Source of the DNA: Mycobacterium sp. IS-1496
Lineage (GTDB): Bacteria; Actinomycetota; Actinomycetes; Mycobacteriales; Mycobacteriaceae
DNA: 64,000 bases
Reading direction: 5' to 3'
Assembly (NCBI RefSeq): GCF_001499995.1
Contig: NZ_LQIU01000075.1
Coordinates: 62,001 to 126,000 of the forward strand
The notes under the pieces are model-generated. The model saw only the letters and a list, made by a program, of their open reading frames with translations, made no database searches and was not told the DNA's origin. A program made the position numbers and the translations under genes. This document shows positions 7,344-15,892 of this stretch, piece after piece. The stretch's first letter is position 1. Every line of letters begins with the position of its first letter.

Positions 7344-9725
7344 ATGGCGGGAAACACGACCAAGCACGCCGCCGACACCCACGACGTCATCCGCGTCGTG
7401 GGTGCGCGCGAGAACAACCTCAAGAACATCGACGTGGAGTTGCCGAAACGCCGGCTGACCGTGTTCACCGGGGTGTCCGGGTCGGGTAAGAGCTCGCTGG
7501 TGTTCAGCACCGTCGCCGCGGAGTCCCAGCGCCTCATCAACGAGACCTACAGTGCGTTCCTGCAAGGGTTCATGCCGTCGATGTCCCGACCGGACGTGGA
7601 CGTCCTCGAAGGGCTCACCACGGCGATCATCGTCGACCAGGAACGGATGGGCGCCAATCCACGCTCGACGGTCGGCACGGCGACCGACGCCTACGCCATG
7701 CTGCGAATCCTGTTCAGCCGCCTCGGAGACCCGCACATCGGTTCGCCGCAGGCGTTCTCGTTCAACGTCGCCTCGCTGAGCGGGGCGGGGGCGGTGACGT
7801 TCGACAAGGGCGGCAGGACGGTCAAAGAGCGGCGCGAGTTCTCGATCACCGGCGGGATGTGTCCGCGTTGCGAGGGTCGCGGCGCGGTCTCCGACTTCGA
7901 CCTGACCGCGCTCTACGACGACACCAAATCACTCAACGAGGGTGCGTTGACCATCCCCGGCTACAGCATGGAGGGCTGGTACGGCCGGATCTTCCGCGGC
8001 TGCGGGTATTTCGACCCCGACAAGCCGATCCGCAAGTACACCAAGAGGGAACTGGACGACCTCCTGTACCGGGAGGCGACGAAGATCAAGGTCGACGGGG
8101 TCAATCTGACCTACGCCGGGTTGATCCCCACGATTCAGAAGTCCTTCCTGTCCAAGGACGTCGACGCGATGCAACCCCACATCCGCGCGTTCGTCGAGCG
8201 GGCGGTGACGTTCGCGACCTGCCCCGAATGCGAGGGCACCCGGCTCACGGCGGAGGCGCGGTCGTCGAAGATCAAGGGCTGCAGCATCGCCGACGTGTGC
8301 GCGATGCAGATCAGCGATCTCGCCGAGTGGGTCCACGGGTTGGACGAACCGTCTGTCGGTCCGCTGCTCGACGGCTTGCGTCACCTGCTGGACTCGTTCG
8401 CCGAGATCGGCCTCGGGTACCTCTCGCTCGACCGGCCCGCGGGCACGCTGTCCGGGGGAGAAGCGCAGCGCACGAAGATGATCCGTCACCTCGGGTCGTC
8501 GCTGACGGATGTCACCTACGTCTTCGACGAACCGACCGTCGGCCTGCATCCCCACGACATCGAGCGGATGAACGACCTGCTGCTTCGACTGCGGGACAAG
8601 GGCAACACCGTGCTCGTCGTCGAACACAAGCCCGAGACGATCGCCATCGCCGACCACGTCGTGGACCTCGGCCCGGTCGCGGGCAGCGGCGGCGGCGAGG
8701 TGGTCTTCGAGGGCACCGTCGACGGGCTCCGCCGCAGCGGCACACTCACCGGGCGCCACCTCGACGACCGGGCTTCGTTGAAAGCATCTGTGCGGCAAGG
8801 GAAGGGCGCCCTGGAGATCCGCGGTGCCACGACGAACAACCTGCGCGACGTCGACGTCGACATCCCGCTCGGGGTCCTCGTGGTGCTGACCGGGGTCGCG
8901 GGGTCGGGGAAGAGTTCGCTCATCGACGGGTCGGTGGCCGGCCGCGACGAGGTCGTGTCGATCGACCAGGGTGCGATCCGCGGTTCGCGCCGGAGCAACC
9001 CCGCCACCTACACGGGACTGCTCGACCCCATCCGCAAGGCGTTCGCCAAGGCCAACGGCGTGAAACCGGCGCTGTTCAGCGCCAACTCCGAAGGCGCCTG
9101 CCCCGCGTGCAAGGGTGCCGGCGTCATCTACACCGAACTCGGCGTCATGGCCACGGTGGAGTCACCGTGCGAGGAGTGTGAGGGCAGGCGATTCCAGGCC
9201 TCGGTCCTCGAGTACACCCTCGGCGACCGCAACATCGCCGACGTGCTCGAGATGTCGGTGGCCGACGCACTCGAGTTCTTCGCAGAGGGCGACGCCCGCA
9301 CCCCCGCTGCGCACAAGGTGCTCGACCGGCTCGCCAATGTGGGGCTCGGGTACCTCAGCCTCGGTCAACCGCTCACCACACTGTCCGGCGGCGAGCGGCA
9401 GCGTCTCAAGCTGGCCACCCGGCTGGGGGACACCGGTGCCGACAAGAAGGACGTCTACGTGCTCGACGAGCCGACGTCCGGACTTCACCTCGCCGACGTC
9501 GAACAGCTGCTAGCGCTGCTCGACAGGCTGGTCGACGCCGGGAAGTCGGTGATCGTCATCGAGCACCATCAGGCAGTGATGGCCCACGCCGACTGGATCA
9601 TCGACCTGGGTCCCGGGGCGGGACACGACGGCGGCCGCATCGTGTACGAGGGCACCCCGGCCGACCTGGTCGCCGGGCGCACGACGCTGACCGGCAAACA
9701 CCTCGCCGAATACGTCGGCGTCTGA
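7344..9725 (+). CDS. Short UvrA-like (UvrA2/DrrC-type) double ABC ATPase
   Basis: A 793-residue UvrA paralogue. Housekeeping UvrA is about 950-970 aa; this short form lacks the UvrB-binding insert, as in DrrC and class II UvrA proteins that protect producers from DNA-binding drugs. Visible parts: Walker A GVSGSGKSS at 43-51; a zinc-finger pair CPRC at 173-176; CPECEG near 295; first signature LSGGEAQR and Walker B VFDEPTVGLHP; second Walker A GVAGSGKSS near 515; CPACKG and CEECEG; second signature LSGGERQR with LDEPTSGLH. All ATPase motifs are intact. It likely binds damaged or drug-bound DNA and releases the drug. It is last in the AraC-VOC-UvrA set. Confidence 0.9.
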   Translation: MAGNTTKHAADTHDVIRVVGARENNLKNIDVELPKRRLTVFTGVSGSGKSSLVFSTVAAESQRLINETYSAFLQGFMPSMSRPDVDVLEGLTTAIIVDQERMGANPRSTVGTATDAYAMLRILFSRLGDPHIGSPQAFSFNVASLSGAGAVTFDKGGRTVKERREFSITGGMCPRCEGRGAVSDFDLTALYDDTKSLNEGALTIPGYSMEGWYGRIFRGCGYFDPDKPIRKYTKRELDDLLYREATKIKVDGVNLTYAGLIPTIQKSFLSKDVDAMQPHIRAFVERAVTFATCPECEGTRLTAEARSSKIKGCSIADVCAMQISDLAEWVHGLDEPSVGPLLDGLRHLLDSFAEIGLGYLSLDRPAGTLSGGEAQRTKMIRHLGSSLTDVTYVFDEPTVGLHPHDIERMNDLLLRLRDKGNTVLVVEHKPETIAIADHVVDLGPVAGSGGGEVVFEGTVDGLRRSGTLTGRHLDDRASLKASVRQGKGALEIRGATTNNLRDVDVDIPLGVLVVLTGVAGSGKSSLIDGSVAGRDEVVSIDQGAIRGSRRSNPATYTGLLDPIRKAFAKANGVKPALFSANSEGACPACKGAGVIYTELGVMATVESPCEECEGRRFQASVLEYTLGDRNIADVLEMSVADALEFFAEGDARTPAAHKVLDRLANVGLGYLSLGQPLTTLSGGERQRLKLATRLGDTGADKKDVYVLDEPTSGLHLADVEQLLALLDRLVDAGKSVIVIEHHQAVMAHADWIIDLGPGAGHDGGRIVYEGTPADLVAGRTTLTGKHLAEYVGV

Positions 9726-9726
9726 A

Positions 9727-10380
9727 TCACCGGCCCGCGCGTTGCATGATCGTCGCGTCCCGGTCGACGATCCGCACCACCGCGTCGAAATCCGAGGCCA
9801 CGCGGCCGAACGCGGCGTGCAGGCCGTCGAGTGACGCCTGATCGGGCGGTTCGGCAAGCGCCGCGCAGCGCGCCTCGACGTCGCGCGCACTGTCGACGAC
9901 GGTCTGCATCGCCCGGGTCAGGTCGGGATCGGGGGTGTCGACGATCGCGGACATCTCGACGGTGATCGGCGCGACCATCTGGCTGCAGTAGAACCTGATG
10001 TCCCCGACATCGCGGGCGGTCAGGGCGTCCTGCACCTGCGGCCGGACCTGGTGGGTCACCGTCGTGACGGTGTCGAGGGTGCCGGAGGAGGCGGTGACCC
10101 ATTCCCACATCGCCTCGATCGCTGCGCGGGTCGGCGCGCGGACGCCCCACCCCTCCTGCAGCACGGTGGGCGTCGCGGTGACCGATCCGCGGGCCGGCGC
10201 CGAAGGCGGGGTGTCCTGCGGGCCGACCGCGTCGCGCAACGCGGTCACGCCGGTGAGCATCGCGGCGAACAGCACGAGGGCGCCGGCGACTGCCGGCGCC
10301 TTCCACCTCGCGCCGGTCCGAGGCGGACTCGGTGCATGCGGGTCCGGATCCCATCCCGGCGGTGCAGAAGGTGCCCCCAT
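9727..10380 (-). CDS. Hypothetical membrane-anchored extracytoplasmic protein
   Basis: A 217-residue protein of unknown function. After a Pro-rich cytoplasmic start (about residues 1-28) there is one hydrophobic helix at about 30-48, then a Pro/Thr linker and a helical domain of about 150 residues on the outer side. Two Cys (in FYCSQM and EARCAAL) could form a disulfide. The start at ATG 10380 is preferred over a frame nine codons longer. It ends 1 bp after the UvrA-like gene, tail-to-tail. The topology is what is seen; no role is proposed. Confidence 0.65.
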   Translation of the reverse strand: MGAPSAPPGWDPDPHAPSPPRTGARWKAPAVAGALVLFAAMLTGVTALRDAVGPQDTPPSAPARGSVTATPTVLQEGWGVRAPTRAAIEAMWEWVTASSGTLDTVTTVTHQVRPQVQDALTARDVGDIRFYCSQMVAPITVEMSAIVDTPDPDLTRAMQTVVDSARDVEARCAALAEPPDQASLDGLHAAFGRVASDFDAVVRIVDRDATIMQRAGR

Positions 10381-10536
10381 GACTGACGAGAGTAGTTGTA
10401 GACGCAAGGGGTTGCGTCGTCTCCGAGGTGGCTGGACCCCGCCGAATTGACGCTTCGGTTTATTCGGGCGGAACTCGGGTACCGAGAACTACACCATCAA
10501 CGGCCGCGGGGAGCCACGAACAACGGAGTTGAAGCG

Positions 10537-11544
10537 ATGGAAGACGCCCTAAAGGATATGTGGAGGTCGGTGGCGAACTTCGCGCCGAAACTGGTGGCGT
10601 TCCTCGTCATCCTGATCATCGGGTGGATCCTGGCGAAGCTGATCGCCAAGGCCATCGACAAGATCCTCGAGAAAGTCGGATTCGACCGGGCCGTCGAGCG
10701 CGGTGGAGTCAAGAAGGCGCTGGCGCAGAGCAATTACGACGCATCGACCATCGTCAGCAAGATCGTCTACTACGCGCTCCTGCTGGTCGTGTTGCAACTC
10801 GCGTTCGGCGTCTTCGGCCCCAACCCGATCAGCGCGCTGATCGCCGGGGTGATCTCGTTCCTGCCCAAACTGCTTGTCGCGGTGATCATCGTGGTGGTCG
10901 CGGCGGCCATCGCCGCGGCGGTCCGCGACATCGTGTCCAACGCGTTGAGCGGTCTGTCCTACGGCCGACTGCTGGCCAACATCGCGAGCATCGCCATCCT
11001 GGCGCTCGGCGTCATCGCCGCGCTGAACCAGGTCGGTATCGCGCTGACCGTCACCCTGCCGGTGCTGATCGCCATCCTCGGCACCGTCGGCGGCATCCTC
11101 GTCGTCGGCGTCGGCGGCGGCCTGATCAAGCCGATGCAGCAGCGCTGGGAGAACTACCTGTCGCGGGCCGAGGACGAGGGCCGCAACATGCGCGCGCACC
11201 TCGACAACCGCAACCGGGAGACGACGATGATCCCGGCCGCGAGCCCCTCGCAACCGGACTACACCCAGGGGAGTGGTCAGCAGGGAGCCGGACAGCCCGG
11301 GTATTCACAGGGCGCGCCGCAATATGGGAGCGACCCGCAGTACGGGAGCGACCCTCGCTACCCGGGCGGGTCGCAGTATCCGCAGTCGGGTGGTCAGCAG
11401 TCGGGTCCGCCGACCGCTCCCTACCAGCCCGGCCAGCAACCGGGTTACGACGATCCGCTCGGCGGCCGGCACACCGGTGCGCCCGGCGGACAGCAATACG
11501 GACAGCAGTACCCGTACGGCACCGACCGCGGTGGTCAGCAGTAA
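10537..11544 (+). CDS. MscS-like TM-helix-repeat membrane protein with Gln/Gly/Tyr-rich tail
   Basis: A 335-residue integral membrane protein. Five hydrophobic helices lie at about residues 14-40, 73-95, 100-127, 145-165 and 168-195, with the conserved-TM-helix repeats (PF05552-like) found in small mechanosensitive-channel relatives. After KPMQQRWENY comes a polar tail of about 120 residues dominated by Gln, Gly, Pro, Ser and Tyr, including tandem PQYGSD units, which is probably disordered and cytoplasmic. The ATG at 10537 has GGAG 8 nt upstream; a frame 30 codons longer has no ribosome binding site. A role in osmotic or envelope stress is inferred from the family only. Confidence 0.78.
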   Translation: MEDALKDMWRSVANFAPKLVAFLVILIIGWILAKLIAKAIDKILEKVGFDRAVERGGVKKALAQSNYDASTIVSKIVYYALLLVVLQLAFGVFGPNPISALIAGVISFLPKLLVAVIIVVVAAAIAAAVRDIVSNALSGLSYGRLLANIASIAILALGVIAALNQVGIALTVTLPVLIAILGTVGGILVVGVGGGLIKPMQQRWENYLSRAEDEGRNMRAHLDNRNRETTMIPAASPSQPDYTQGSGQQGAGQPGYSQGAPQYGSDPQYGSDPRYPGGSQYPQSGGQQSGPPTAPYQPGQQPGYDDPLGGRHTGAPGGQQYGQQYPYGTDRGGQQ

Positions 11545-11564
11545 CGCCGGTACGGCAGCGCGCT

Positions 11565-11570
11565 TATAGT
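11565..11570 (+). promoter_or_regulatory. Putative leaderless -10 (TATAGT)
   Basis: TATAGT is close to the ideal -10 and is followed by 7 nt and the GTG at 11578. No ribosome binding site precedes that GTG, so a leaderless transcript is expected. Confidence 0.6.
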
Positions 11571-11577
11571 CGCGTGG

Positions 11578-12270
11578 GTGGACTCCGACGAGGTTCATCC
11601 ACGCGGCGCATCGCCGGAGGTGGTGACCGCTGACGAGGCGTTGCGCATGGTCGTCGCGGACGCACGGGCACTCCTCGACGGCGGCGCAGGACGGGTCATC
11701 ATCGGGATCACCGGACCGCCCGGTACCGGGAAGTCCACGTTCGCCCAGCGGGTCGCCGAGCGCGTGGGGGCGGTGGCGAGCTACCTGCCGATGGATGGAT
11801 TCCACCTGTCGAACGCGCAATTGGACCGCCTGGGTAAGCGCTCGCGCAAGGGTGCACCGGACACCTTCGACGTGGACGGCTACCGCGCGACGCTGACCCG
11901 TGTCGCCGCAGCCCACGGCGCCCGAGATGTCTACGTCCCGGACTTCGACCGGGCCCTCGAGGAACCGGTGGCGGCGGGCCGCGTGGTGCCCGCCGAATCC
12001 CGGGTGGTGGTCACCGAAGGGAACTATCTCGGCGTGTGGGAGGGTGTCGCGGCACTGCTCGACCGGCTGTACTACCTCGACAGCCTCCCGGCTGTCCGCC
12101 GCGCGAGGTTGCTCGCCCGCCACGCCGCGGGCGGGCGCAGCGGCCCCGAAGCGCAACGCTGGGTCGAGACGGTCGACGACCCGAATGCCGACCTCATCGC
12201 CGGCACCCGTGACCGATGTGACCGCATCTTCGACGTGGTGGTGCCTAAATCGGTTTCAGACGGTCGCTGA
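11578..12270 (+). CDS. P-loop nucleoside/carbohydrate kinase-like protein
   Basis: A 230-residue P-loop kinase of the uridine kinase/phosphoribulokinase/PanK-like group that is often annotated as nucleoside/nucleotide kinase family protein. The Walker A GPPGTGKST lies at about 47-55, the substrate-side PMDGFHLS at about 75-82, then VPDFDR, a strand with VVTEGNYLG and the lid region RRARLLARH. These match small kinases phosphorylating sugar or pantothenate-type hydroxyls; the true substrate is unknown. It is transcribed alone, probably leaderless, and ends tail-to-tail with the acyl-CoA dehydrogenase operon. Confidence 0.78.
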   Translation: MDSDEVHPRGASPEVVTADEALRMVVADARALLDGGAGRVIIGITGPPGTGKSTFAQRVAERVGAVASYLPMDGFHLSNAQLDRLGKRSRKGAPDTFDVDGYRATLTRVAAAHGARDVYVPDFDRALEEPVAAGRVVPAESRVVVTEGNYLGVWEGVAALLDRLYYLDSLPAVRRARLLARHAAGGRSGPEAQRWVETVDDPNADLIAGTRDRCDRIFDVVVPKSVSDGR

Positions 12271-12292
12271 CGGGCGTCGTCGGCCCGGTGGG

Positions 12293-13435
12293 TCAGGGTC
12301 GCGTCAGCTGCGCGTACCGGCTGATGTGGTGGTCGGTGGAGCCGAACTCGTACTGCAGTGCGGTGAGCCGTTTGAAGTAGTGGCCGATCGCGAGTTCCTC
12401 GGTCATCCCCATGCCCCCATGGAGTTGAACGGCGTTCTGCCCCACGAAGCGCGCCGCGCGCCCGATGGTGGCCTTGGCGGCCGAAACCGCACGGGCACGC
12501 ACCTCGTCGGCGGAGTCGAGGTGCAGCACCGCCAGGAACGTCGCCGCGACCGACTGCTCGACCTCCATGTGCATGTCGACCATCCGGTGCTGGAGCACCT
12601 GGAAGCTGCCGATGGGGGTGCCGAACTGATGGCGTTGCTTGCAGTACTCGACGGTGTCGGCGAGCACTCTGCGCATCGCGCCGACGGCCTCGGCGCAGAC
12701 GGCCGCGGCCCCTTCGTCACGGGCCCGCGCGATCGACGGCCAGGCCCCGCCCTCGTCGCCGAGCAGCGCCGCGGCGGGTACCCGCACCCCGTCGAACGAG
12801 ATGTCCGCGGCGCGGCGGTCGTCGATCGTGCGGTAGGAGTGCGTGGTCAGACCGTCCCGCACCGCCGAGAGGTCGATGAGGAAGAGGGAGATGCCCTGCT
12901 CGTCGCCGCGGCCACCCGACGTGCGCGCGGAGACCAGCAGGTAGCCGGCCAAGGGTGCGCTGGTGACCACGACCTTCTCGCCGCGCAGCACCCAGTCCGC
13001 CCCGTCCTTCTCCGCGGTGGTGGACACGTCGCGCCAGTTGTCGCCCGAGGTGGCCTCGGTCGCGGCGAGCGCGACCAGTGCGGTGCCCTCGACGATCTTC
13101 TCGAGCACGGCGGAGGCGGTGTCGCCGCCGGCGCGCTGCAGCAGCCCCCCGGACACCACCACGGTGTCGACGAACGGCTCGACCACCAGCGCGTGGCCGA
13201 GCGCCTCGGCGATCACCATCGCATCGACCGCACCGCCGCCGATGCCGCCCGCCTCCTCCGGCAGCGTGGCACCGAGGATGCCCAGCTCCTCGGCGAACCC
13301 GCGCCAGATGTCCGGCTGCCACCCCGCACCGGTTTTGGCTGCGGCACGGCTCTTTTCGAGCTCGTAGCGGGTCGACAGGAACTTCGTCAACCCGTCGCGC
13401 AGCAGTTCTTGTTCTTCGGTGAGCGAGAAGTCCAT
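12293..13435 (-). CDS. Acyl-CoA dehydrogenase (FadE-type), pair member B
   Basis: A 380-residue acyl-CoA dehydrogenase, an FAD enzyme of the first beta-oxidation step. It has the N-terminal helical domain, the middle strand domain with WVLRGEK and SFDGVRVP, and the C-terminal helical domain with QFGTPIGSFQ and QLHGGMGMTEE (FAD and CoA contacts). The gene starts on the base after the stop of the next acyl-CoA dehydrogenase (TAG then ATG, zero gap), so the two are translationally coupled. In mycobacteria such adjacent FadE genes often encode alpha2-beta2 heterotetramers with one working FAD site per heterodimer, as shown for the steroid FadE pairs. That arrangement is inferred here. Confidence 0.88.
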   Translation of the reverse strand: MDFSLTEEQELLRDGLTKFLSTRYELEKSRAAAKTGAGWQPDIWRGFAEELGILGATLPEEAGGIGGGAVDAMVIAEALGHALVVEPFVDTVVVSGGLLQRAGGDTASAVLEKIVEGTALVALAATEATSGDNWRDVSTTAEKDGADWVLRGEKVVVTSAPLAGYLLVSARTSGGRGDEQGISLFLIDLSAVRDGLTTHSYRTIDDRRAADISFDGVRVPAAALLGDEGGAWPSIARARDEGAAAVCAEAVGAMRRVLADTVEYCKQRHQFGTPIGSFQVLQHRMVDMHMEVEQSVAATFLAVLHLDSADEVRARAVSAAKATIGRAARFVGQNAVQLHGGMGMTEELAIGHYFKRLTALQYEFGSTDHHISRYAQLTRP

Positions 13436-14668
13436 CTATAGTCCCAATGCTGCCTTGGCCAGGATGTTGCGTTGAATTTCGTTGCTGCCGGCGTAGATCG
13501 AGCCGGCACGGTCGTTGAAGTAGCGCAGCGGAGCCACCGCCTGCCACGGTTCGCCGCTGACATAGCCGTCAGCCGGCGGTTCGTATTCGGCGACCGGTCC
13601 GCCCGGACACGTGGCATGCGGTTGGTACACGCGGGCACGCGGTCCTGCGGCGGCCATGGCCAGTTCGGTCAGATCCTGGCTCAGTTCGGTGCCGAGGACC
13701 TTGAGCATCGACGACGCCGACCCGGGGTTGCCGCCCGCGGCGACCGTGGCCAGCACCCGGTACTCGAGGATCTCGAGGACGTCGGTGCGGATCCGCGCAT
13801 CAGCCAGTCGCTGGGCGAATCTCGCGTCGTCGATGAGCCGATCGCCGTCGGGGCCGGGTTGTTCGGCGGCGACCGTGGCGATCTCCTCGGCGAGCACCTG
13901 CAGCGCGGGCGCGGACGACCCGCCTCCGCGCTCGAATTCGAGCAGGTACTTGGCGACCGTCCAGCCGTCGTCGATCTCGCCGATGACGTTGCTCTTGGGC
14001 ACGCGGACCTCGTCGAAGAAGACCTGGTTCTGAACCTCTTCGCCCGAGGTCATCACCAGCGGCCGGATCTCGATGCCGGGGGTCGTCATGTCGATGAGGA
14101 CGAACGTGATGCCCTGCTGCTTCTTCGGCGCGCGGGTGGTCCGCACCAGCGCGAACATCCAGTTCGCCTCTGCCGCATGGGTGGTCCAGATCTTGCTGCC
14201 CGTGCACACCAGGTCGTCACCGTCGTCGACGGCGGCCATGGTCAGCGCGGCGAGGTCGGAGCCGGCCTCCGGTTCGGAGTAGCCCTGGCAGAAGAACACC
14301 TCGCCGGTGAGGATGCGCGGGAGGAAGTGGTCCTTCTGCTCGGGCGTGCCGAATTTGATGATGGCGTGCGCCACCATCCGGATTCCCATCGGCGACAGCG
14401 ACGGGGCGCCCGCGAGCGTGGACTCGCGGCTGAAGATGTAGTGCTGGGTCAGGCTCCAGTCACAGCCGCCGTGCTCGACGGGCCATGCGGGCGCCGCCCA
14501 GCCGCGCTCGTGCAGGATCCGCTGCCACTCCATGCTCGCGCCATGGTCGGCGTAGACGCTGGTCATCAAGCGGCCCGCCCGCCGGAGTTCCGGCGTCAGC
14601 TTCTCCTCGAGAAAGCCGCGCACTTCGTCGCGGAACGCCAGATCGCGATCCGACCAGGTCAAGTCCAT
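13436..14668 (-). CDS. Acyl-CoA dehydrogenase (FadE-type), pair member A
   Basis: A 410-residue acyl-CoA dehydrogenase. Motifs include FCQGYSEPEAGSDLA (FAD/CoA site in the middle domain), SKIWTTHA, FDEVRVPKSNVIG, and the C-terminal SIYAGSNEIQRNILAK, the signature region of long-chain and steroid-type FadE proteins. It is the upstream gene of a coupled pair and is probably the FAD-binding partner. The promoter lies between 14669 and 14767; TTGACT and TAGGTT on the minus strand are possible elements. The substrate cannot be told; the motif pattern resembles enzymes for branched or ring-bearing acyl-CoAs. Confidence 0.88.
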   Translation of the reverse strand: MDLTWSDRDLAFRDEVRGFLEEKLTPELRRAGRLMTSVYADHGASMEWQRILHERGWAAPAWPVEHGGCDWSLTQHYIFSRESTLAGAPSLSPMGIRMVAHAIIKFGTPEQKDHFLPRILTGEVFFCQGYSEPEAGSDLAALTMAAVDDGDDLVCTGSKIWTTHAAEANWMFALVRTTRAPKKQQGITFVLIDMTTPGIEIRPLVMTSGEEVQNQVFFDEVRVPKSNVIGEIDDGWTVAKYLLEFERGGGSSAPALQVLAEEIATVAAEQPGPDGDRLIDDARFAQRLADARIRTDVLEILEYRVLATVAAGGNPGSASSMLKVLGTELSQDLTELAMAAAGPRARVYQPHATCPGGPVAEYEPPADGYVSGEPWQAVAPLRYFNDRAGSIYAGSNEIQRNILAKAALGL

Positions 14669-14767
14669 GGGTCACCCCCGTCTGCAGTGTGCGTTCCCAC
14701 AGAGTAAACCTAGTTAGTCAAGTCGTGATCACCTGGGCCTCACAATGTCGCCCCTCGGCGCGCGGGC

Positions 14768-14773
14768 GATACT
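14768..14773 (+). promoter_or_regulatory. Putative leaderless -10 (GATACT)
   Basis: GATACT with 6 nt to the ATG at 14780, the same hexamer and spacing as before the gene at 4991. No ribosome binding site is visible. Confidence 0.5.
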
Positions 14774-14779
14774 TCTTCG

Positions 14780-15181
14780 ATGGAGCGGCGACGAGACGGC
14801 CAGGACGATCGATCCCCGATGTCGCTGCTGCGGGACATGCCCGCGCTGGTGCTGCTCGAGCGGTTCCCGGTCCCGGTCCTCGCGATCGCCGAGGACGGCG
14901 CCATCCTGTTCGCGAACGGGGCGTTCGCCGACATGGTGGGCTACCGCACCGAGGACGTGACCGCGGCGCACTTCACGGAGATCTTCCATCGCCTCCCCGT
15001 CGAGGACTCCGCGGTGATGGTGGTCCGCGCGCACGCGGACCTCGTCGTCGAGCTCGTGCACCGCGACGGGTCCATCGTCCGGGCCCGGATGAGCAAATCC
15101 GCGCTGGTGCGCGGTGACGATCCGGTGGCGCTGGCGACGTTCACCGACCTCACGGAACGGTTGTGGGCGGAAGAGGTCTGA
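14780..15181 (+). CDS. Single PAS-domain protein
   Basis: A 133-residue protein consisting of one PAS domain. After a charged start, residues 25-130 show the PAS order: RFPVPVLAIAEDGAILFANGAFADMVGY, a helix, and a strand pair ending in VALATFTDLTERL. There is no output domain, so it probably acts by binding a partner (kinase, sigma-factor regulator) or a ligand. The neighbouring genes are an acyl-CoA dehydrogenase pair (divergent) and a TetR gene (convergent, 6 bp away). No heme- or flavin-binding residue is diagnostic. Confidence 0.82.
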   Translation: MERRRDGQDDRSPMSLLRDMPALVLLERFPVPVLAIAEDGAILFANGAFADMVGYRTEDVTAAHFTEIFHRLPVEDSAVMVVRAHADLVVELVHRDGSIVRARMSKSALVRGDDPVALATFTDLTERLWAEEV

Positions 15182-15187
15182 GGCACG

Positions 15188-15838
15188 TCAGTCACCGGTG
15201 GGCCGCCGACGAGTCTCCCGAGCCAGGAACTCGGCGAAGTACTCGCGGCTTTCGTCGGTGACGATGGCAGGCAGCACGAGCCCGAAGAGGCGCGTGACGC
15301 GCTCACGCAGGTCGGTCCCGCCGGAAGCGGCGTCGGAGAGCAGGCTTCCCCCGACGAAGGCGCCGACGAAGGTCTCGGCAACCGCGACGATGTCGACGTC
15401 CTCGCGGACATCCCCCTCGTCGCGGGCCCGCGCCACATCCTCGGCCATCGCCGAGAGCCACCCGCCGTAGGTGCCTCCCGCGGACTCGCTGAACCCGGCG
15501 AAGACACGCATCAGCACGATCCCGACCCGGGCCACCTTGTCGGTGCAGAGTTGATCCACGACGAGGAACGTCCCGTGGATGATGCTCTCCAGCGCCGGGG
15601 ACGACGATTCACTGATGGCGTCGAAGGTGGCCAGCAACCGGGCGCTGCCCTCGGCCACGATCTGCGCCGCGAGCGCTTCCTTCGAGTCGAAGTGGTAGTA
15701 GAGCGCACCCTTGGTCATCTGGGCGCGCTCGATGATGTCACCGAGTCCGGTTCCGGGATAACCACGTTCGCTGAACAGGTCGACAGCTGCGTCGATGATC
15801 TTGCGCCTGGTCGCCTCAGAACGTGCTTGGCGAATCAT
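15188..15838 (-). CDS. TetR regulator, gamma-butyrolactone-receptor-like
   Basis: A 216-residue TetR-family repressor. The HTH is at about 12-55, with GTGLGDIIERAQMTKGALYYHF, wording close to the ScbR/ArpA (gamma-butyrolactone receptor) subgroup, in which ALYxHFxSKEALA is typical. The rest is the helical ligand-binding domain. ScbR-like proteins in mycobacteria do not imply gamma-butyrolactone signalling; they often act on nearby metabolic genes. It lies 55 bp downstream of a second TetR gene in the same direction. The target is not known. Confidence 0.88.
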   Translation of the reverse strand: MIRQARSEATRRKIIDAAVDLFSERGYPGTGLGDIIERAQMTKGALYYHFDSKEALAAQIVAEGSARLLATFDAISESSSPALESIIHGTFLVVDQLCTDKVARVGIVLMRVFAGFSESAGGTYGGWLSAMAEDVARARDEGDVREDVDIVAVAETFVGAFVGGSLLSDAASGGTDLRERVTRLFGLVLPAIVTDESREYFAEFLARETRRRPTGD

Positions 15839-15892
15839 GTCCTGTTGCCCACCTCCGGACGAAATCCGTCGCCACTGCGCGCCGGCCCGCCG

